DNA of 64,000 nt from positions 62,001-126,000 of the forward strand of contig NZ_JAMWEL010000002.1 of assembly GCF_024509555.1 (NCBI RefSeq), read 5' to 3'. The stretch is from Streptococcus suis (GTDB taxonomy: Bacteria > Bacillota > Bacilli > Lactobacillales > Streptococcaceae). A program made the position numbers and the translations under genes. Shown here piece by piece: positions 17,425-28,185 of the stretch. The notes under the pieces were generated by a model. The model made no database searches. It had not been told where the DNA came from and saw nothing but the letters and a program-made list of their open reading frames with translations. The number at the start of each line of letters is the position of its first letter. Within the stretch, counting starts at the first letter, position 1.

Positions 17425-18159
17425 CTATAATACTTTAGATAGGAAATCCTTGGTCCGTTCTTCCTTGGTGTGTTCAAATACTTCTTCAGGAGTTCCATCT
17501 TCAACAATGTAGCCTCCATCCATAAAGATAACACGGTCTGCCACTTCACGCGCGAAGCCCATTTCATGGGTCACGATGATCATGGTCATACCTGACTTGG
17601 CCAAGTCCTGCATAACCGCAAGTACCTCACCAACCATTTCAGGATCAAGGGCAGACGTTGGTTCATCAAAGAGCAAGACATCTGGATCCATAGCCAAACC
17701 ACGGGCAATGGCAATCCGCTGTTGCTGACCTCCTGAAAGGCTTTGTGGATAGGCATCCGCCTTATCCGGCAAACCAACCTTTTCAAGCAATTCCTTGGCC
17801 TTAGCTTCAGCTTCAGCCTTAGCAATTCCTTTTGTTTTAATAGGTGACAAGGTAATATTTTCTAATACGGTCATATTTGGAAAAAGGTTAAACTGCTGGA
17901 AAACCATACCCATCTTCTCACGCATCTTGAAAATGTCATTTGCTTTATCCGTAATATCAACACCTTCAAAAGTCACCGTTCCCTTGGTCGGCACCTCTAA
18001 GAGATTCATGGTACGCAAGAAAGTTGATTTTCCTGAACCAGAAGGACCGATAATCACAACCACTTGACCTTGCTGGATATCTAAATCAATCCCTTTTAAA
18101 ACTTCATTTTCACCAAAATACTTATGAAGATCTTTTATGGAAATAATTGCTTCTGTCAT
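17425..18159 (-). CDS. Polar amino acid ABC transporter, ATP-binding protein (GlnQ type)
   Basis: A 244-residue ATPase with Walker [10 protein letters not shown] (about residues 36-44), Q-loop [18 protein letters not shown], signature [16 protein letters not shown] and Walker [21 protein letters not shown]. It powers uptake of a polar amino acid through the permease encoded one base upstream. No solute-binding protein gene is adjacent, so it must lie elsewhere, and the substrate cannot be stated. Confidence 0.95.
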   Translation of the reverse strand: MTEAIISIKDLHKYFGENEVLKGIDLDIQQGQVVVIIGPSGSGKSTFLRTMNLLEVPTKGTVTFEGVDITDKANDIFKMREKMGMVFQQFNLFPNMTVLENITLSPIKTKGIAKAEAEAKAKELLEKVGLPDKADAYPQSLSGGQQQRIAIARGLAMDPDVLLFDEPTSALDPEMVGEVLAVMQDLAKSGMTMIIVTHEMGFAREVADRVIFMDGGYIVEDGTPEEVFEHTKEERTKDFLSKVL

Positions 18160-18160
18160 C

Positions 18161-18841
18161 TTAGTGTCCTCCCTTATTTAACTTTTTCTCGAGGGCTTGA
18201 ATGCCTAGGGTCAAAATACTGGTCATCATCAAATAATATAAGGCTGCAAAAATAAGCGGACTTTGAGTGAGATAAGTCGTTGTCGCAACTGTCTGTGCCC
18301 CATTCCACAACTCAATCACACCGATGGTTGACAGGAGCGAGCTGTCCTTAACAATGGTTACAAACTCATTTCCCAAAGCAGGAAGAATATTCTTGATAGC
18401 CTGTGGCATAATGACGTAGCGCATGGCTTGTTTTGGACGAATACCTAATGAATAGGCTGCTTCCAACTGCCCCTTAGGCACAGCATTGATACCCGCACGG
18501 ATGGTTTCAGACACATAGGCTGCGGAGTTCATAGATATAACAATAATCCCTGGAATTAAACGCGTCAAATCTACATCTAAAATCCCTATTTGGATGGTCG
18601 GAGCCACAAAATTGGTCATGGCAAAGGCAATCATAATCTGTACTACCATTGGAGTACCGCGGAAAATCCAGACATAAATATTGGCAAGCCAAACCAGAAC
18701 CTTATATCTACTGCGTTGGGCAAAGGCCAAGAGTGTCCCTAAAATACTACCAAAGAAAACCGAGAAAAAAGCGATAATAAGGGTTACAAGAGCCCCGTAA
18801 TTAAAATAAGCCCAATAATCAGGCAAGAAAGAAAAATCCAT
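18161..18841 (-). CDS. Polar amino acid ABC transporter, permease
   Basis: A 226-residue membrane protein of the HisM/GlnP permease family with about five membrane spans. The coupling-loop motif [20 protein letters not shown] (about residues 136-155) is complete. It starts with [10 protein letters not shown] behind AGGAGG and forms a two-gene operon with the ATPase. Confidence 0.95.
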   Translation of the reverse strand: MDFSFLPDYWAYFNYGALVTLIIAFFSVFFGSILGTLLAFAQRSRYKVLVWLANIYVWIFRGTPMVVQIMIAFAMTNFVAPTIQIGILDVDLTRLIPGIIVISMNSAAYVSETIRAGINAVPKGQLEAAYSLGIRPKQAMRYVIMPQAIKNILPALGNEFVTIVKDSSLLSTIGVIELWNGAQTVATTTYLTQSPLIFAALYYLMMTSILTLGIQALEKKLNKGGH

Positions 18842-18872
18842 TCATTCACTCCTCCTATTCAATTTAGAAACT

Positions 18873-18900
18873 ATTATACCACATTTGAATATTTATGCAA
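18873..18900 (-). promoter_or_regulatory. Promoter of the amino-acid ABC operon
   Basis: Minus-strand TTGCAT (18895-18900), 16-bp spacer, TGGTATAAT with -10 at 18873-18878. Confidence 0.8.
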
Positions 18901-18932
18901 TTAGTTTTGCTTAGATATTCATTTTGTTGTAA

Positions 18933-18955
18933 GAAAAAAGCACCTACTGGTGCTC
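18933..18955 (-). terminator. Terminator of the DUF1797 gene
   Basis: Minus-strand GAGCACC-AGTA-GGTGCTTTTTTC. Confidence 0.88.
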
Positions 18956-18965
18956 GAGCTTGTTC

Positions 18966-19196
18966 TTAGTACAACAATTCGTAGATTTCCATCGCAATCA
19001 AGTCAATGCTATCAAACGTATAGGTTTCACGAGCAGCGACATCACGCAAGGTAAATACTGAACCATTTTCCTCGTCATAGCTATAAGCCACTTCTGCAAC
19101 AACAACACCTTCACGCTCAAAATTACGTTTCAATGTACCGCCATCGTTAGCCATAGCTTCCAGACGATTGATAATTCTCACCAAATGTGATTCCAT
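18966..19196 (-). CDS. DUF1797 (YkuJ-like) protein
   Basis: A 76-residue cytoplasmic protein, MESHLVRIINRLEAMANDGG..., of the small DUF1797/YkuJ family found throughout streptococci and bacilli. It has no catalytic motif. It carries its own GAAGGAAT ribosome site and terminator and diverges from clpE. The function is unknown. Confidence 0.85.
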   Translation of the reverse strand: MESHLVRIINRLEAMANDGGTLKRNFEREGVVVAEVAYSYDEENGSVFTLRDVAARETYTFDSIDLIAMEIYELLY

Positions 19197-19322
19197 ATTC
19201 CTTCTCCTAATCCTTTTTATAAAAACATTTTACCACATATTATAAAAAAAGTCTTGATTTTTCAACATTTTCTTGTCAGTTCCTAGGCATCCAAGAGATT
19301 ATGTTCCGAATATAGCAGTTTC

Positions 19323-19376
19323 TTGATTTTTCCCTAAATCTTGTTATAATAAAGCTATAACTGACCTTTATTGACT
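19323..19376 (+). promoter_or_regulatory. clpE promoter with CtsR-like operator
   Basis: TTGATT (19323-19328), 16-bp spacer and TGTTATAAT with -10 at 19345-19350. Just downstream, 19360-19376 reads on the minus strand as AGTCAAT-AAA-GGTCAGT, close to the tandem heptad GGTCAAA-NAN-GGTCAAA bound by the heat-shock repressor CtsR. Known streptococcal clpE genes are CtsR-controlled, so this is probably the operator. Two to three mismatches keep the confidence moderate. Confidence 0.7.
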
Positions 19377-19414
19377 ATTTGACAAAGGTCCATTCCAAAG
19401 AAAGAGGTAGAACG

Positions 19415-21667
19415 ATGCTCTGTCATAACTGTAAAATCAACGATGCAACCATCCATCTCTATACCAATCTGAATGGTAAGCAACAACAGGTAGATCTCTG
19501 CCACAACTGCTACCAAATTATGAAAACTGACCCTAATAATGCCATCTTGCGTGGTTTAGGTGATTTAACCAATCCAAACAATATGGATCCTTTCAGCGAG
19601 TTTTTCAATCACTTGGGTGGCTATCCAGGAAACACTCCAGCTGGCAAGAAACGTGACCAAACTCCGCCAACACAAGCAGGAGGGAACAACAACGGGCGTG
19701 GTGGTCAAACTCCACCCCCTCAGCAACCTCCACAGCCAAATGGTTTGTTAGAAGAATTTGGAATCAACGTGACAGAAATTGCTCGCCGAGGCGATATTGA
19801 TCCTGTCATTGGCCGTGATCAAGAAATTACGCGTGTCATCGAAATCCTCAACCGCCGTACCAAGAACAACCCTGTCCTCATCGGTGAGCCAGGTGTCGGT
19901 AAAACCGCTGTTGTTGAAGGGTTAGCTCAAAAAATTGTCGACGGCGATGTACCACAAAAATTACAAGGTAAGGAAGTCATCCGATTAGACGTTGTCAGCC
20001 TTGTACAAGGGACTGGTATCCGTGGCCAATTCGAAGAACGCATGCAAAAACTAATGGAAGAAATCCGTAATCGTCGTGAGATTATCCTCTTTATTGACGA
20101 AATCCACGAGATAGTTGGTGCTGGTTCTGCTGGTGACGGCAATATGGATGCAGGAAATATCCTCAAACCCGCCCTTGCCCGTGGCGAAATGCAGCTAGTC
20201 GGTGCAACAACCCTCAACGAATACCGTATTATCGAGAAGGATGCAGCCTTAGAACGCCGTATGCAACCTGTAAAGGTCGAAGAACCAAGCGTTGAAGAAA
20301 CCATTATCATTCTCAAGGGTATCCAGAATAAGTATCAGGACTACCACCATGTCAAATACTCTGACGCCGCTATTGAAGCTGCTGCTGTCCTTTCAAATCG
20401 CTATATCCAAGACCGTTTCTTGCCAGACAAGGCCATTGACCTACTGGACGAAGCTGGTTCTAAGATGAACTTGACCCTCAATTTTGTCGATCCAAAAGAA
20501 ATCGACCAACGCTTGATTGATGCCGAAAACCGTAAGGCCCAAGCAACTCGTGATGAGGACTATGAAAAGGCTGCCTATTTCCGTGACCAGATTGCCAAGT
20601 ATAAGGAAATGCAAAAAGCAACCATCAGCGAGGAAGATATTCCCCTCATTACTGAAAAGGAAATCGAAGCCATCGTTGAACAGAAAACCAATATCCCTGT
20701 TGGTGACCTCAAAGAAAAAGAACAATCTCAATTGATTAACCTGGCTAGCGATCTCAAGACCCATGTTATCGGTCAAGATGAAGCTGTTGACAAGATTGCC
20801 AAGGCCATTCGCCGTAACCGTGTTGGTCTTGGTGCCCCAAACCGTCCAATCGGCTCCTTCCTCTTTGTCGGACCAACCGGTGTCGGTAAAACAGAGCTGT
20901 CCAAGCAACTAGCGATTGAACTCTTCGGTTCAGCAGATAGTATGATTCGCTTCGATATGTCCGAATACATGGAGAAACACGCCGTTGCCAAGCTAGTCGG
21001 TGCCCCTCCAGGCTATGTAGGCTACGAGGAAGCCGGTCAGCTAACTGAAAAAGTCCGCCGCAATCCTTACTCGCTCATCCTCTTGGATGAGGTAGAAAAA
21101 GCTCACCCTGATGTCATGCACATGTTCCTCCAAGTCCTAGACGACGGCCGTCTGACAGATGGACAGGGACGCACAGTCAGCTTCAAGGACACCATTATCA
21201 TCATGACTTCAAATGCTGGAACTGGTAAGGTTGAAGCAAGTGTAGGCTTTGGAGCAGCCATGGAAGGTCGCACCCAGTCTGTTCTTGGCCAACTCAGCAA
21301 TTTCTTCAGTCCAGAATTCATGAACCGCTTCGATGGAATTATTGAATTCCAACCACTCAGCAAGGAAAATCTCCTTGAAATTGTCAGCCTCATGCTTGAT
21401 GATGTCAACAAACGCTTGTCTAACAACGGCATTAGCTTACATGTGACAGATAAGGTTAAAGAAAAACTAGTTGATTTGGGCTACGATCCAAAAATGGGAG
21501 CTCGTCCACTACGCAGAACCATTCAAGATCAAATCGAAGATGCCATTACAGACTTTTACTTGGAACATCCAAGCGAAAAAGACCTTCGCGCTGTTATGAC
21601 TAGCAAGGGGAGCATTCAAATTAAAGCACAAACATCTAGCAAAGATAAAAAATCTATAATCGATTGA
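19415..21667 (+). CDS. clpE: ATP-dependent Clp protease ATP-binding subunit ClpE
   Basis: A 750-residue Hsp100 unfoldase that feeds proteins to ClpP. The ClpE-specific N-terminal zinc finger is present (CHNCKIND at residues 3-10 and CHNC near 32), followed by a Pro/Gln-rich linker. AAA domain 1 has Walker A GEPGVGKT, a UVR-like coiled segment lies in the middle (about 390-420), and AAA domain 2 has GPTGVGKT. The start is the ATG giving MLCHNCK, behind AGAGG; a TTG 12 codons earlier is less likely. Confidence 0.96.
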   Translation: MLCHNCKINDATIHLYTNLNGKQQQVDLCHNCYQIMKTDPNNAILRGLGDLTNPNNMDPFSEFFNHLGGYPGNTPAGKKRDQTPPTQAGGNNNGRGGQTPPPQQPPQPNGLLEEFGINVTEIARRGDIDPVIGRDQEITRVIEILNRRTKNNPVLIGEPGVGKTAVVEGLAQKIVDGDVPQKLQGKEVIRLDVVSLVQGTGIRGQFEERMQKLMEEIRNRREIILFIDEIHEIVGAGSAGDGNMDAGNILKPALARGEMQLVGATTLNEYRIIEKDAALERRMQPVKVEEPSVEETIIILKGIQNKYQDYHHVKYSDAAIEAAAVLSNRYIQDRFLPDKAIDLLDEAGSKMNLTLNFVDPKEIDQRLIDAENRKAQATRDEDYEKAAYFRDQIAKYKEMQKATISEEDIPLITEKEIEAIVEQKTNIPVGDLKEKEQSQLINLASDLKTHVIGQDEAVDKIAKAIRRNRVGLGAPNRPIGSFLFVGPTGVGKTELSKQLAIELFGSADSMIRFDMSEYMEKHAVAKLVGAPPGYVGYEEAGQLTEKVRRNPYSLILLDEVEKAHPDVMHMFLQVLDDGRLTDGQGRTVSFKDTIIIMTSNAGTGKVEASVGFGAAMEGRTQSVLGQLSNFFSPEFMNRFDGIIEFQPLSKENLLEIVSLMLDDVNKRLSNNGISLHVTDKVKEKLVDLGYDPKMGARPLRRTIQDQIEDAITDFYLEHPSEKDLRAVMTSKGSIQIKAQTSSKDKKSIID

Positions 21668-22033
21668 AATAGCTTTCAGACAAGGAACTAAGATGCAGGT
21701 TGGCAATCTAACTTGCAAAGCCAATCAATTCTGTAGATTATGGAAAGGCGAAAATGAACACGTTTCAAAAATGATTCAAATATCAATATGTTAGTATTAA
21801 ACCATTATTATTTTACCCAACATTTCTTCCAGAAACTAGTGTAGCTCAGCTTGAACTGTACTTCACAAGTATTTTCGTAAGAAGCTAATTCATTAGTATA
21901 TCTTATAGAAAACTTCAATCTGTTGGGCTTAAACTAGCTTTATTTAATATCATATCAATTTATAAGTCTATGAATAAGAAACAATAGTAAAAAAATGATA
22001 TAATATACTCATCTAAATCCAACTTGAAAAGGA
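21668..22033 (+). other. Gene-poor gap between clpE and the Nudix gene
   Basis: This 366-bp stretch is AT-rich. It contains one possible 33-codon frame (21693-21794: MQVGNLTCKANQFCRLWKGE and on) behind CAAGGAACTAAG, with no known family. Near its right end a TGATATAAT extended -10 box (21999-22004) is probably the Nudix gene promoter. I see no terminator hairpin for clpE. Confidence 0.4.
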
Positions 22034-22039
22034 ATGTAT

Positions 22040-22501
22040 ATGGATAAAATAAGTATTTTTGGGGAGAAAAAGGCTGGTGTAGATTACCAAAGTCGCCTTG
22101 GGGTCTATGCAGTTATTCCTGATGAAAACAAAAAGAATATTATTCTGGTTCAGGCCCCAAATGGTGCTTGGTTCCTACCTGGCGGTGAAATAGAAAAAGG
22201 CGAAAATCATCTAATAGCATTGGAGCGAGAACTAATGGAAGAACTTGGCTTCACTGCTACAATAGGTAAATACTATGGTCAAGCTGATGAATACTTCTAC
22301 TCTAGCCACCGTGATACCTATTTCCATAACCCTGCCTATATTTATCAAGTGACTAGTTATCATCAAGTCGGTCAACCTTTAGAAGATTTCAATCATATCG
22401 CATGGTTTCCAATCGAAGAAGCAATTGAAAAACTCAAACGAGGCAGTCACAAGTGGGGAATTGAACAGTGGAAATTGCAAGAAAATTCAATCAATGACTA
22501 G
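22040..22501 (+). CDS. Nudix hydrolase
   Basis: A 153-residue protein with a full Nudix box, GGEIEKGENHLIALERELMEE plus LGF (about residues 52-75), that binds magnesium and cleaves nucleoside diphosphates linked to another group. The second of two ATG codons is preferred because AAAGGA is then about six bases away. The surrounding sequence, SRLGVYAVI and GAWFLPGG, fits MutT-like housekeeping enzymes, but the substrate is not known. Confidence 0.88.
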   Translation: MDKISIFGEKKAGVDYQSRLGVYAVIPDENKKNIILVQAPNGAWFLPGGEIEKGENHLIALERELMEELGFTATIGKYYGQADEYFYSSHRDTYFHNPAYIYQVTSYHQVGQPLEDFNHIAWFPIEEAIEKLKRGSHKWGIEQWKLQENSIND

Positions 22502-22556
22502 CCAAAACACCCACATGCATGCTATAATGTAGCCAAAGAGACATAGGAGGTTCCAA

Positions 22557-22865
22557 ATGAAAATCATTAACACTACGAATAGTCATTCATATCTTGTTCA
22601 GAGCCAACTGGCTAATACAGATGCCTTTCTAGTAGAAACCTATTCTGCTGGCAATACCGACGTTATTTTCACACAGGCACCCCGTCACTATGAACTCTTA
22701 ATTAGCAATAAATATCGAGCTGTTCAACAATCTGAAATCGAAAAAATCCGTGATTTCTTCCTTCATCGTAAGATTGATGAACGGACGATTGACAAAGCTG
22801 CTATTCAAACGATCCACACCGAACGTTTGATTGAAATGTCTATCCCCATTATTACTGAAGTCTGA
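22557..22865 (+). CDS. DUF1827 family protein
   Basis: A 102-residue cytoplasmic protein, MKIINTTNSHSYLVQSQLAN..., of the streptococcal DUF1827 family. A TGCTATAAT promoter lies at 22520-22528 and AGGAGG precedes the start. The function is unknown. It converges with ileS. Confidence 0.85.
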   Translation: MKIINTTNSHSYLVQSQLANTDAFLVETYSAGNTDVIFTQAPRHYELLISNKYRAVQQSEIEKIRDFFLHRKIDERTIDKAAIQTIHTERLIEMSIPIITEV

Positions 22866-22887
22866 GAAGCCGATCGGCTTCTTTTTT
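22865..22887 (+). terminator. Terminator of the DUF1827 gene
   Basis: AGAAGCCGATCGGCTTCT is a perfect palindrome followed by six T. Confidence 0.9.
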
Positions 22888-22894
22888 CATACTC

Positions 22895-22921
22895 AAAAAA
22901 GCCTATCGCTAGATAGACTTT
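22895..22921 (-). terminator. Terminator of ileS
   Basis: Minus-strand AAGTCTATC-TAGC-GATAGGCTT followed by TTTT. Confidence 0.85.
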
Positions 22922-22941
22922 AATGAACAAATATGGAATGC

Positions 22942-25731
22942 TTATGCTTCAAAACCTTGAGTTACTGCTTCAGCAAAGTTTTCCTCAACGACACTTGCAC
23001 AGTGGTCACAGATCGTCGCACCGTAGCTGCGGTTTACTACACTGGTATCAATACGGCGACAACGATCACACACTTCACCTGCTGCACGTTCTACTGCAAA
23101 GGCAACTTCATCCACCACAAGTGCACTTTCAGGAGCTGCTTCCGTGGTTACTGTCAAGTTTGAAACGATGAGCAACTGAGCAAGATCTGCATTCAAGCTC
23201 TCCAAGAAGGACTTGGTTTTAGCTGAGACATAGGCAGTCAGATGTGCTTCTAGCGATTTACCAATCACTTTAGCATTACGGGCTTCTTCCAAGGCTTTTT
23301 GAGCTTTTGTACGGAAGACCATAAAGTTTTCCCAGTCAGCCAAGACTTGCGCTTCATTAGCAAAGGTTTCCACCTCTGGCATTTCCGCCAATTGTACGAA
23401 CTCTTCTGCTTCGTGTTCCAAGTATGACCAGATTTCTTCTGCTGTATGTGGCAAGATTGGGGTCAAGAGCTTTGTAATTTTGACCAAGATGTCATAGAAG
23501 ACAGTTTGCATCTGACGACGAGCAAGTGATTTAGCACCATCAATGTAGACGACATCTTTGGCAAAATCGAGGTAGAAGGCTGACAAATCAAGGGTTACAA
23601 AGTTTACTACAGATTTGTAAATAGCCATGAAATCATAGTTGTCGTAGGCTTCACGGATTTGAGCTACCAATTTATTGAATTTCACCAAGAGATATTGGTC
23701 AACTGAACGAAGCTCTTCGTAAGCTACCGCATCACTTGCAGGATTGAAATCAGAAGTGTTGGCAATCAAGAAGCGAAGGGTATTACGGATTTTACGGTAG
23801 GTTTCAGAAACCTGTCCAAGAATATCCATAGACACACGCACATCGTTTGAAGTATCCACAGATGTCACCCACAGACGCAAGATTTCTGCACCAAACTGTT
23901 TCTCAACATCACTTGGAAGGATTGTATTCCCTAGAGATTTAGACATCTTCATCCCCTTACCATCAAGGACAAAACCTTGTGACAAGATAGCTTTATATGG
24001 CGCATGACCATTTACAGCAACAGAGGTAATCAAGGATGAGTTAAACCAACCACGGTATTGGTCTGAACCTTCAAGGTAGAGATCAGCTGGGTAGGCAAGG
24101 TTTTCACGGGCATTCATGACACCATTCCAAGATGAACCAGAGTCAAACCATACGTCCATGATGTCTGTTTCTTTGGTAAATTCGCCATTTGGTGAACCTG
24201 GATGAGTGAAACCAGCAGGCAAGAGGTCTTTTGCTTCTGATTTCCACCAGATGATAGAACCATGTTCCTCAAAGAGAGCTGCTACATGGTCTGTTACTTC
24301 CTTGGTCATGATGGCTGTACCATCTTCTGCATAGAAGATTGGAAGTGGAACACCCCAAGCACGCTGACGTGAGATGACCCAGTCACCACGGTCACGGATC
24401 ATGTTGTAAAGACGTGTTTTACCCCAAGATGGATTGAAAGTTGTTGCTTCGATTTGGTCCAAGATTTCCTGACGGAATTTAGAAACAGAGGCAAACCACT
24501 GTGGCACTGCACGCCAGATGATTGGTTTCTTGGTTCTCCAGTCAAATGGGTAGGAGTGATTAATCACTTCACTAGCAAGGAGCAAGTCGCCTAATTTTTC
24601 CTTAACCGTTGGGACAACCTTGTCATAGAATTGCCCTTCAAAATCAGGACCCGCAGCTTCATTCATCAAACCGCGTTCATTGACAGTTACCGCAACCTCC
24701 AAGTCATATTTGACACCGACATTGTAGTCATCCTCACCAAAACCTGGAGCCGTATGGACGATACCTGTACCAGAATCCGTTGTGACATGGTCACCCAAGA
24801 TAACCAATTCATCAACTTCAGCATCCCATGGATGTTCGGTCACAATGTATTCAAATGCAGCACCCTTGTGTTTTGAAATCACTTCAAAGGATTCCCAACC
24901 GAATCTGGCTGCCAAGCTATCAACCAAGGCTTCTGCCAAGACATACTTACGGTCAGAGCCAGCAGGTTGAACCAAGACATAGTCAATGTCTGCTCCCATT
25001 GTCAAACCGCGAGAAGCCGTTACCGTAAATGGAGTGGTTGTCCAGACAACGATGTAGCTATCTGTATCCAAAAGTCCCTTGCCATCTTTGACCTTGTTAG
25101 CATAGTAAAGAGATGTTGAGTCAATGTCATGGTATTCGATTTCAGCTTCTGCAAGGGCAGATTCAGATGACCATGACCAGTAGACAGGCTTGGCACCACG
25201 GTAAATATAGCCCTTGTCTGCCATAGCACCGAAGACACGGATTTGAGCTGCTTCGTAGTCTTTTGCCAAAGTGATATATGGATTTTCCCAGTCTGCAGAA
25301 ACTCCTAAACGCTTGAAATCGTCACGTTGTTTGTCCACCTGACTCAATGCATAATCACGACACATTTCAAGGTATTCAACCAAGTTCATTTCCTTACGTT
25401 TGACACCTTGTTTTGCTAAGACTTGCTCGATTGGAAGACCATGCGTATCCCAACCTGGTACAAATGGAGCACGGAAACCAGACATGGACTTAGAACGAAC
25501 GATAATATCTTTAGAAATCTTGTTCAAAGCATGTCCAACGTGGATATTTCCGTTAGCGTATGGAGGGCCATCGTGGAGGTGGAAGGCAGGTTTGCCTGCG
25601 TTGAGTTCTTGGCGACGAGCATACAAGTTTGTTTCATCCCAGACCTTTTGCCATTCTGGCTCACGTGTTGGTAAGCCTGCACGCATAGGAAATGCTGTCT
25701 TACCTAAATTGAGTGTTTCTTTTAGTTTCAT
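22942..25731 (-). CDS. ileS: Isoleucyl-tRNA synthetase
   Basis: A 929-residue class I synthetase that charges tRNA-Ile. HIGH motif is [11 protein letters not shown] (about residues 60-70), the KMSKS loop is [13 protein letters not shown] (about 593-605), the editing domain lies between them, and the C-terminal zinc knuckle CDRCRR...CDHC (about 887-910) is complete. A GNAT gene lies 10 bp upstream and the pair stands behind a T-box leader, so expression should respond to uncharged tRNA-Ile. Confidence 0.97.
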   Translation of the reverse strand: MKLKETLNLGKTAFPMRAGLPTREPEWQKVWDETNLYARRQELNAGKPAFHLHDGPPYANGNIHVGHALNKISKDIIVRSKSMSGFRAPFVPGWDTHGLPIEQVLAKQGVKRKEMNLVEYLEMCRDYALSQVDKQRDDFKRLGVSADWENPYITLAKDYEAAQIRVFGAMADKGYIYRGAKPVYWSWSSESALAEAEIEYHDIDSTSLYYANKVKDGKGLLDTDSYIVVWTTTPFTVTASRGLTMGADIDYVLVQPAGSDRKYVLAEALVDSLAARFGWESFEVISKHKGAAFEYIVTEHPWDAEVDELVILGDHVTTDSGTGIVHTAPGFGEDDYNVGVKYDLEVAVTVNERGLMNEAAGPDFEGQFYDKVVPTVKEKLGDLLLASEVINHSYPFDWRTKKPIIWRAVPQWFASVSKFRQEILDQIEATTFNPSWGKTRLYNMIRDRGDWVISRQRAWGVPLPIFYAEDGTAIMTKEVTDHVAALFEEHGSIIWWKSEAKDLLPAGFTHPGSPNGEFTKETDIMDVWFDSGSSWNGVMNARENLAYPADLYLEGSDQYRGWFNSSLITSVAVNGHAPYKAILSQGFVLDGKGMKMSKSLGNTILPSDVEKQFGAEILRLWVTSVDTSNDVRVSMDILGQVSETYRKIRNTLRFLIANTSDFNPASDAVAYEELRSVDQYLLVKFNKLVAQIREAYDNYDFMAIYKSVVNFVTLDLSAFYLDFAKDVVYIDGAKSLARRQMQTVFYDILVKITKLLTPILPHTAEEIWSYLEHEAEEFVQLAEMPEVETFANEAQVLADWENFMVFRTKAQKALEEARNAKVIGKSLEAHLTAYVSAKTKSFLESLNADLAQLLIVSNLTVTTEAAPESALVVDEVAFAVERAAGEVCDRCRRIDTSVVNRSYGATICDHCASVVEENFAEAVTQGFEA

Positions 25732-25741
25732 CATAACTCCT

Positions 25742-26182
25742 TTATTTTATACTTATTTCCATTTTCATTTCTTGGCCTTCTAAACCAACGGATTGAAAGC
25801 CAAGTTTTTTTAAAATGTACCGCATTTTATGATTGCCGATGACATAATTCACAGAAACTTTTTGACATGAAGAATCTTCTTTGGCCAGAACCAGAATTTG
25901 TCGAATCACTTCTTTGCCATGTCCGCGATTTTGATACTCCTTATCAATTAACAAGCGCCAGACATAGTAACTCTTATCTTCTTGTATTGACAACAATACA
26001 AAACCTACGACTTTCTGTCCTGATTTGACAGCATAAGGGAGAAGATGTTCGTCCTCTCTATACAGCCATGCCTGTGCCAAAGAATATTCGACCGAAGCAA
26101 CTCGACGTTGATCTTGAGGAGCCAATTGAACTTGTAACACCTCGTCAAAATTTTCATTATTTACTAATTCTAATCGTATCAT
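25742..26182 (-). CDS. GNAT N-acetyltransferase (diamine-acetyltransferase-like) in the ileS leader operon
   Basis: A 146-residue GNAT protein. Motif A is [20 protein letters not shown] (about residues 73-92), in the style of spermine/spermidine acetyltransferases such as PaiA/BltD, and [13 protein letters not shown] follows. It lies between the T-box leader and ileS, with a 10-bp gap to ileS, so it should be transcribed only when the leader reads through. A metabolic link to isoleucine is not obvious; the substrate is unknown. Confidence 0.85.
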   Translation of the reverse strand: MIRLELVNNENFDEVLQVQLAPQDQRRVASVEYSLAQAWLYREDEHLLPYAVKSGQKVVGFVLLSIQEDKSYYVWRLLIDKEYQNRGHGKEVIRQILVLAKEDSSCQKVSVNYVIGNHKMRYILKKLGFQSVGLEGQEMKMEISIK

Positions 26183-26189
26183 AAAAAAA

Positions 26190-26378
26190 TTAAAAAACTC
26201 CCGTCAGTAAGGACGAAAGTTCGTGGTACCACCTTAGTTTAGATAGAGTTTCCCCCTATCCCTCTATATCCGTAACGTGGACAGACGTTTTTCCCTACTT
26301 TAACGTTCAGGAAAAATTGCATGAAAGGATACATCTATTAAAAGGGATTGCAAGGCTTCCACCATCTCTTGCTCGCTG
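26190..26378 (-). promoter_or_regulatory. T-box leader controlling GNAT-ileS
   Basis: On the minus strand the conserved T-box AGGTGGTACCACG lies at 26222-26234. The terminator stem AACTTTCGTC-CTTACT-GACGGGAGTT plus T run lies at 26190-26223, and the alternative antiterminator would use the T-box instead. The 5' part contains AAGAGATGGTGGAAGC, typical of stem I. A TATAAT -10 box is at 26384-26389. Binding of uncharged tRNA to such leaders allows read-through. The downstream ileS makes tRNA-Ile the expected effector; I could not place the specifier codon with certainty. Confidence 0.9.
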
Positions 26379-26416
26379 TTAATATTATAATAGACCTTGT
26401 TTTCACTATAAAATAA

Positions 26417-27109
26417 CTATTCCGTTGTTGTAGACCCTGCTGCATTCTTTTCTGCTTCATAAACTGCCGCTTGGCGAGTCAACTCAGCAATTTCCTCAGA
26501 GGTCAATTGTCGAGTATAGTCCATACTATCTTCTTCAACATGAATATTCTCCGAAAGTGCTTTTTCCAATACTTCACGGAAGGCTTCATCACTCGTTTGA
26601 AGATAGGTTGCTGTTGGACGTAGAATTTCTTCCCACTCAGACGAATTTACTAATGATAATTGACTTTCAAGAGTAGATTTCAATCGTTGATGGAAAATAC
26701 GAGTCTTATTTTTTAATTCTTCTGTTTCAACTGCTACCTTCTTAGCATTGTCTGTAGCATCACGAAGAATTTCGTTGGCCTTATCCTTAGCCTCACTTAA
26801 TAAAGCTGCCGCATCATAATCCGCTTGTTTTAAAATGTTAGCAGACTGTTCTTCAGCTGTTTGCTTAACTTTTTCAGCTGTATCTTGTGCTAGCAAAACA
26901 GATTTGGAAAGCGATTCTTTCATTTCATCAAAATACTGCAAGCGTTCACGTAAGCTCTTCAACTCCGCCTCTTGCTCATGATTTTTCCGAATCAACTCTT
27001 CATAATCACGGGTCACTATATCTAGGAAGTCATCGACCTCATCTCCGTCATAACCACGAAATCTTGTAGAAAAGGTTTTATCTTTTAATTCTAATGCTGT
27101 AAGTGCCAT
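26417..27109 (-). CDS. divIVA: Cell division protein DivIVA
   Basis: A 230-residue coiled-coil protein that marks poles and septa. The N-terminal lipid-binding domain, MALTALELKDKTFSTRFRGY then DGDEVDDFLDIVTRDY, is followed by long heptad coils (about residues 30-180). It ends the sepF-yggT-ylmH-divIVA run and lies directly before the T-box promoter. Confidence 0.96.
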   Translation of the reverse strand: MALTALELKDKTFSTRFRGYDGDEVDDFLDIVTRDYEELIRKNHEQEAELKSLRERLQYFDEMKESLSKSVLLAQDTAEKVKQTAEEQSANILKQADYDAAALLSEAKDKANEILRDATDNAKKVAVETEELKNKTRIFHQRLKSTLESQLSLVNSSEWEEILRPTATYLQTSDEAFREVLEKALSENIHVEEDSMDYTRQLTSEEIAELTRQAAVYEAEKNAAGSTTTE

Positions 27110-27117
27110 TGTTCCTC

Positions 27118-27909
27118 CTATGTTTTAATAATATCTAATCTTAATTTTAATTTACCTTGCTTAGAGAAACCTAAAAATTCACTCAAACGGATTCTACCAT
27201 ATTTCCTAACACTAACTAATTGCCCAATATCAAGTAGCTTACTAGTTTCTGTAACAGATGAATAGTCAACCTTTACCTGACCAGCCGAAATTAGTTTTGC
27301 CGCATTTACCCTAGAAAGCTTAAATGCTACGGCTACAATCTTATCAAGCCTGTAACTTGAGACTAAGACATCCATAGGAATGGTATCCGTAGGCCGACTA
27401 AGGGAAAGCTTGGTCCAGTCTCGTTCTTGGAGAGAAACGGGAACTTTTGCTATTTTCGAAACACTAGTTTTCGAAATATCTCCTAATTTTTCATCGATAA
27501 AGAAAATAATGTTTTCATCTTGAAAAAGAATATCACCTAAATATTCTCGCCTAATTCCGACTTGATTTAATAAACTACCCAAAACTTGCGCATGTGTTAA
27601 GGTATGAAACTTTGTTGGATAAGACACCTCTAAAGCTATTATTTGAAAATCTCTGATGTCCAGTTCATAGTACTCAGGAGCAATAATGACTCTTGCAAAT
27701 TCCGACTGAACAATCTCCTTGCTGGAGAAAAACTGGAGTTGAAAATAATTAGCAATTTGCTCTGCAATCTGTTCCTGACCCGGATGAAGAAAAGCAGTTA
27801 AACGGTAGGAATAACTCGTTTCAACTTGTTCACAGAGATCTATCATTTTTTCAACGAAATCTCGCTCTTCAAGCGCAAAGTGTTGAAATAATCCTGAATA
27901 TCTTTTCAT
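27118..27909 (-). CDS. ylmH: YlmH-type S4-domain RNA-binding protein
   Basis: A 263-residue protein with a C-terminal S4 domain (DKIVAVAFKLSRVNAAKLIS, about residues 188-207, then AGQVKVDYSS). The family stands between yggT and divIVA in Gram-positive division clusters and has been linked to division and ribosome rescue. It follows yggT by 8 bp. Confidence 0.92.
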   Translation of the reverse strand: MKRYSGLFQHFALEERDFVEKMIDLCEQVETSYSYRLTAFLHPGQEQIAEQIANYFQLQFFSSKEIVQSEFARVIIAPEYYELDIRDFQIIALEVSYPTKFHTLTHAQVLGSLLNQVGIRREYLGDILFQDENIIFFIDEKLGDISKTSVSKIAKVPVSLQERDWTKLSLSRPTDTIPMDVLVSSYRLDKIVAVAFKLSRVNAAKLISAGQVKVDYSSVTETSKLLDIGQLVSVRKYGRIRLSEFLGFSKQGKLKLRLDIIKT

Positions 27910-27916
27910 ATTGATG

Positions 27917-28180
27917 CTACATAAATCTAATTAGTACGTTCACTATTAGATGCTTTCCAATATTCAAAATGATAAATAGTAGTGTCACGGACCAGTCAAT
28001 TCCAGCAAATTGCAAAGGTAATCTCCTAACAAGATTAACCAAGGGAGCAACCAGCCAGTTCAAGAGACTAGCTAAACTGGATCTTTGAAGTTGAGGAAAC
28101 CACGACAGGAGTGCATAACCTATTAATAGATAGGAATAAATCTCGCATGCACGTAACAGAATCAAGAGTAAAAAATACAT
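27917..28180 (-). CDS. yggT: YggT family membrane protein
   Basis: An 87-residue protein with two membrane helices and the conserved YSYLLIGYALLSWFPQ and LNWLVAPLVNLVRRLPLQ segments. The family is present in division clusters (YlmG in Bacillus). It lies 5 bp after sepF. The biochemical role is unclear. Confidence 0.92.
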   Translation of the reverse strand: MYFLLLILLRACEIYSYLLIGYALLSWFPQLQRSSLASLLNWLVAPLVNLVRRLPLQFAGIDWSVTLLFIILNIGKHLIVNVLIRFM

Positions 28181-28185
28181 ACTTT

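Noticed and set aside
17337-17567. 76-codon minus-strand frame past the ABC ATPase
   Set aside because: It overlaps the ATPase gene and its terminator in another frame and lacks any motif.
26190-26378. tRNA-like gene in the ileS leader
   Set aside because: The region has T-box, terminator and stem I features and no tRNA cloverleaf; the same holds for 58545-58722.
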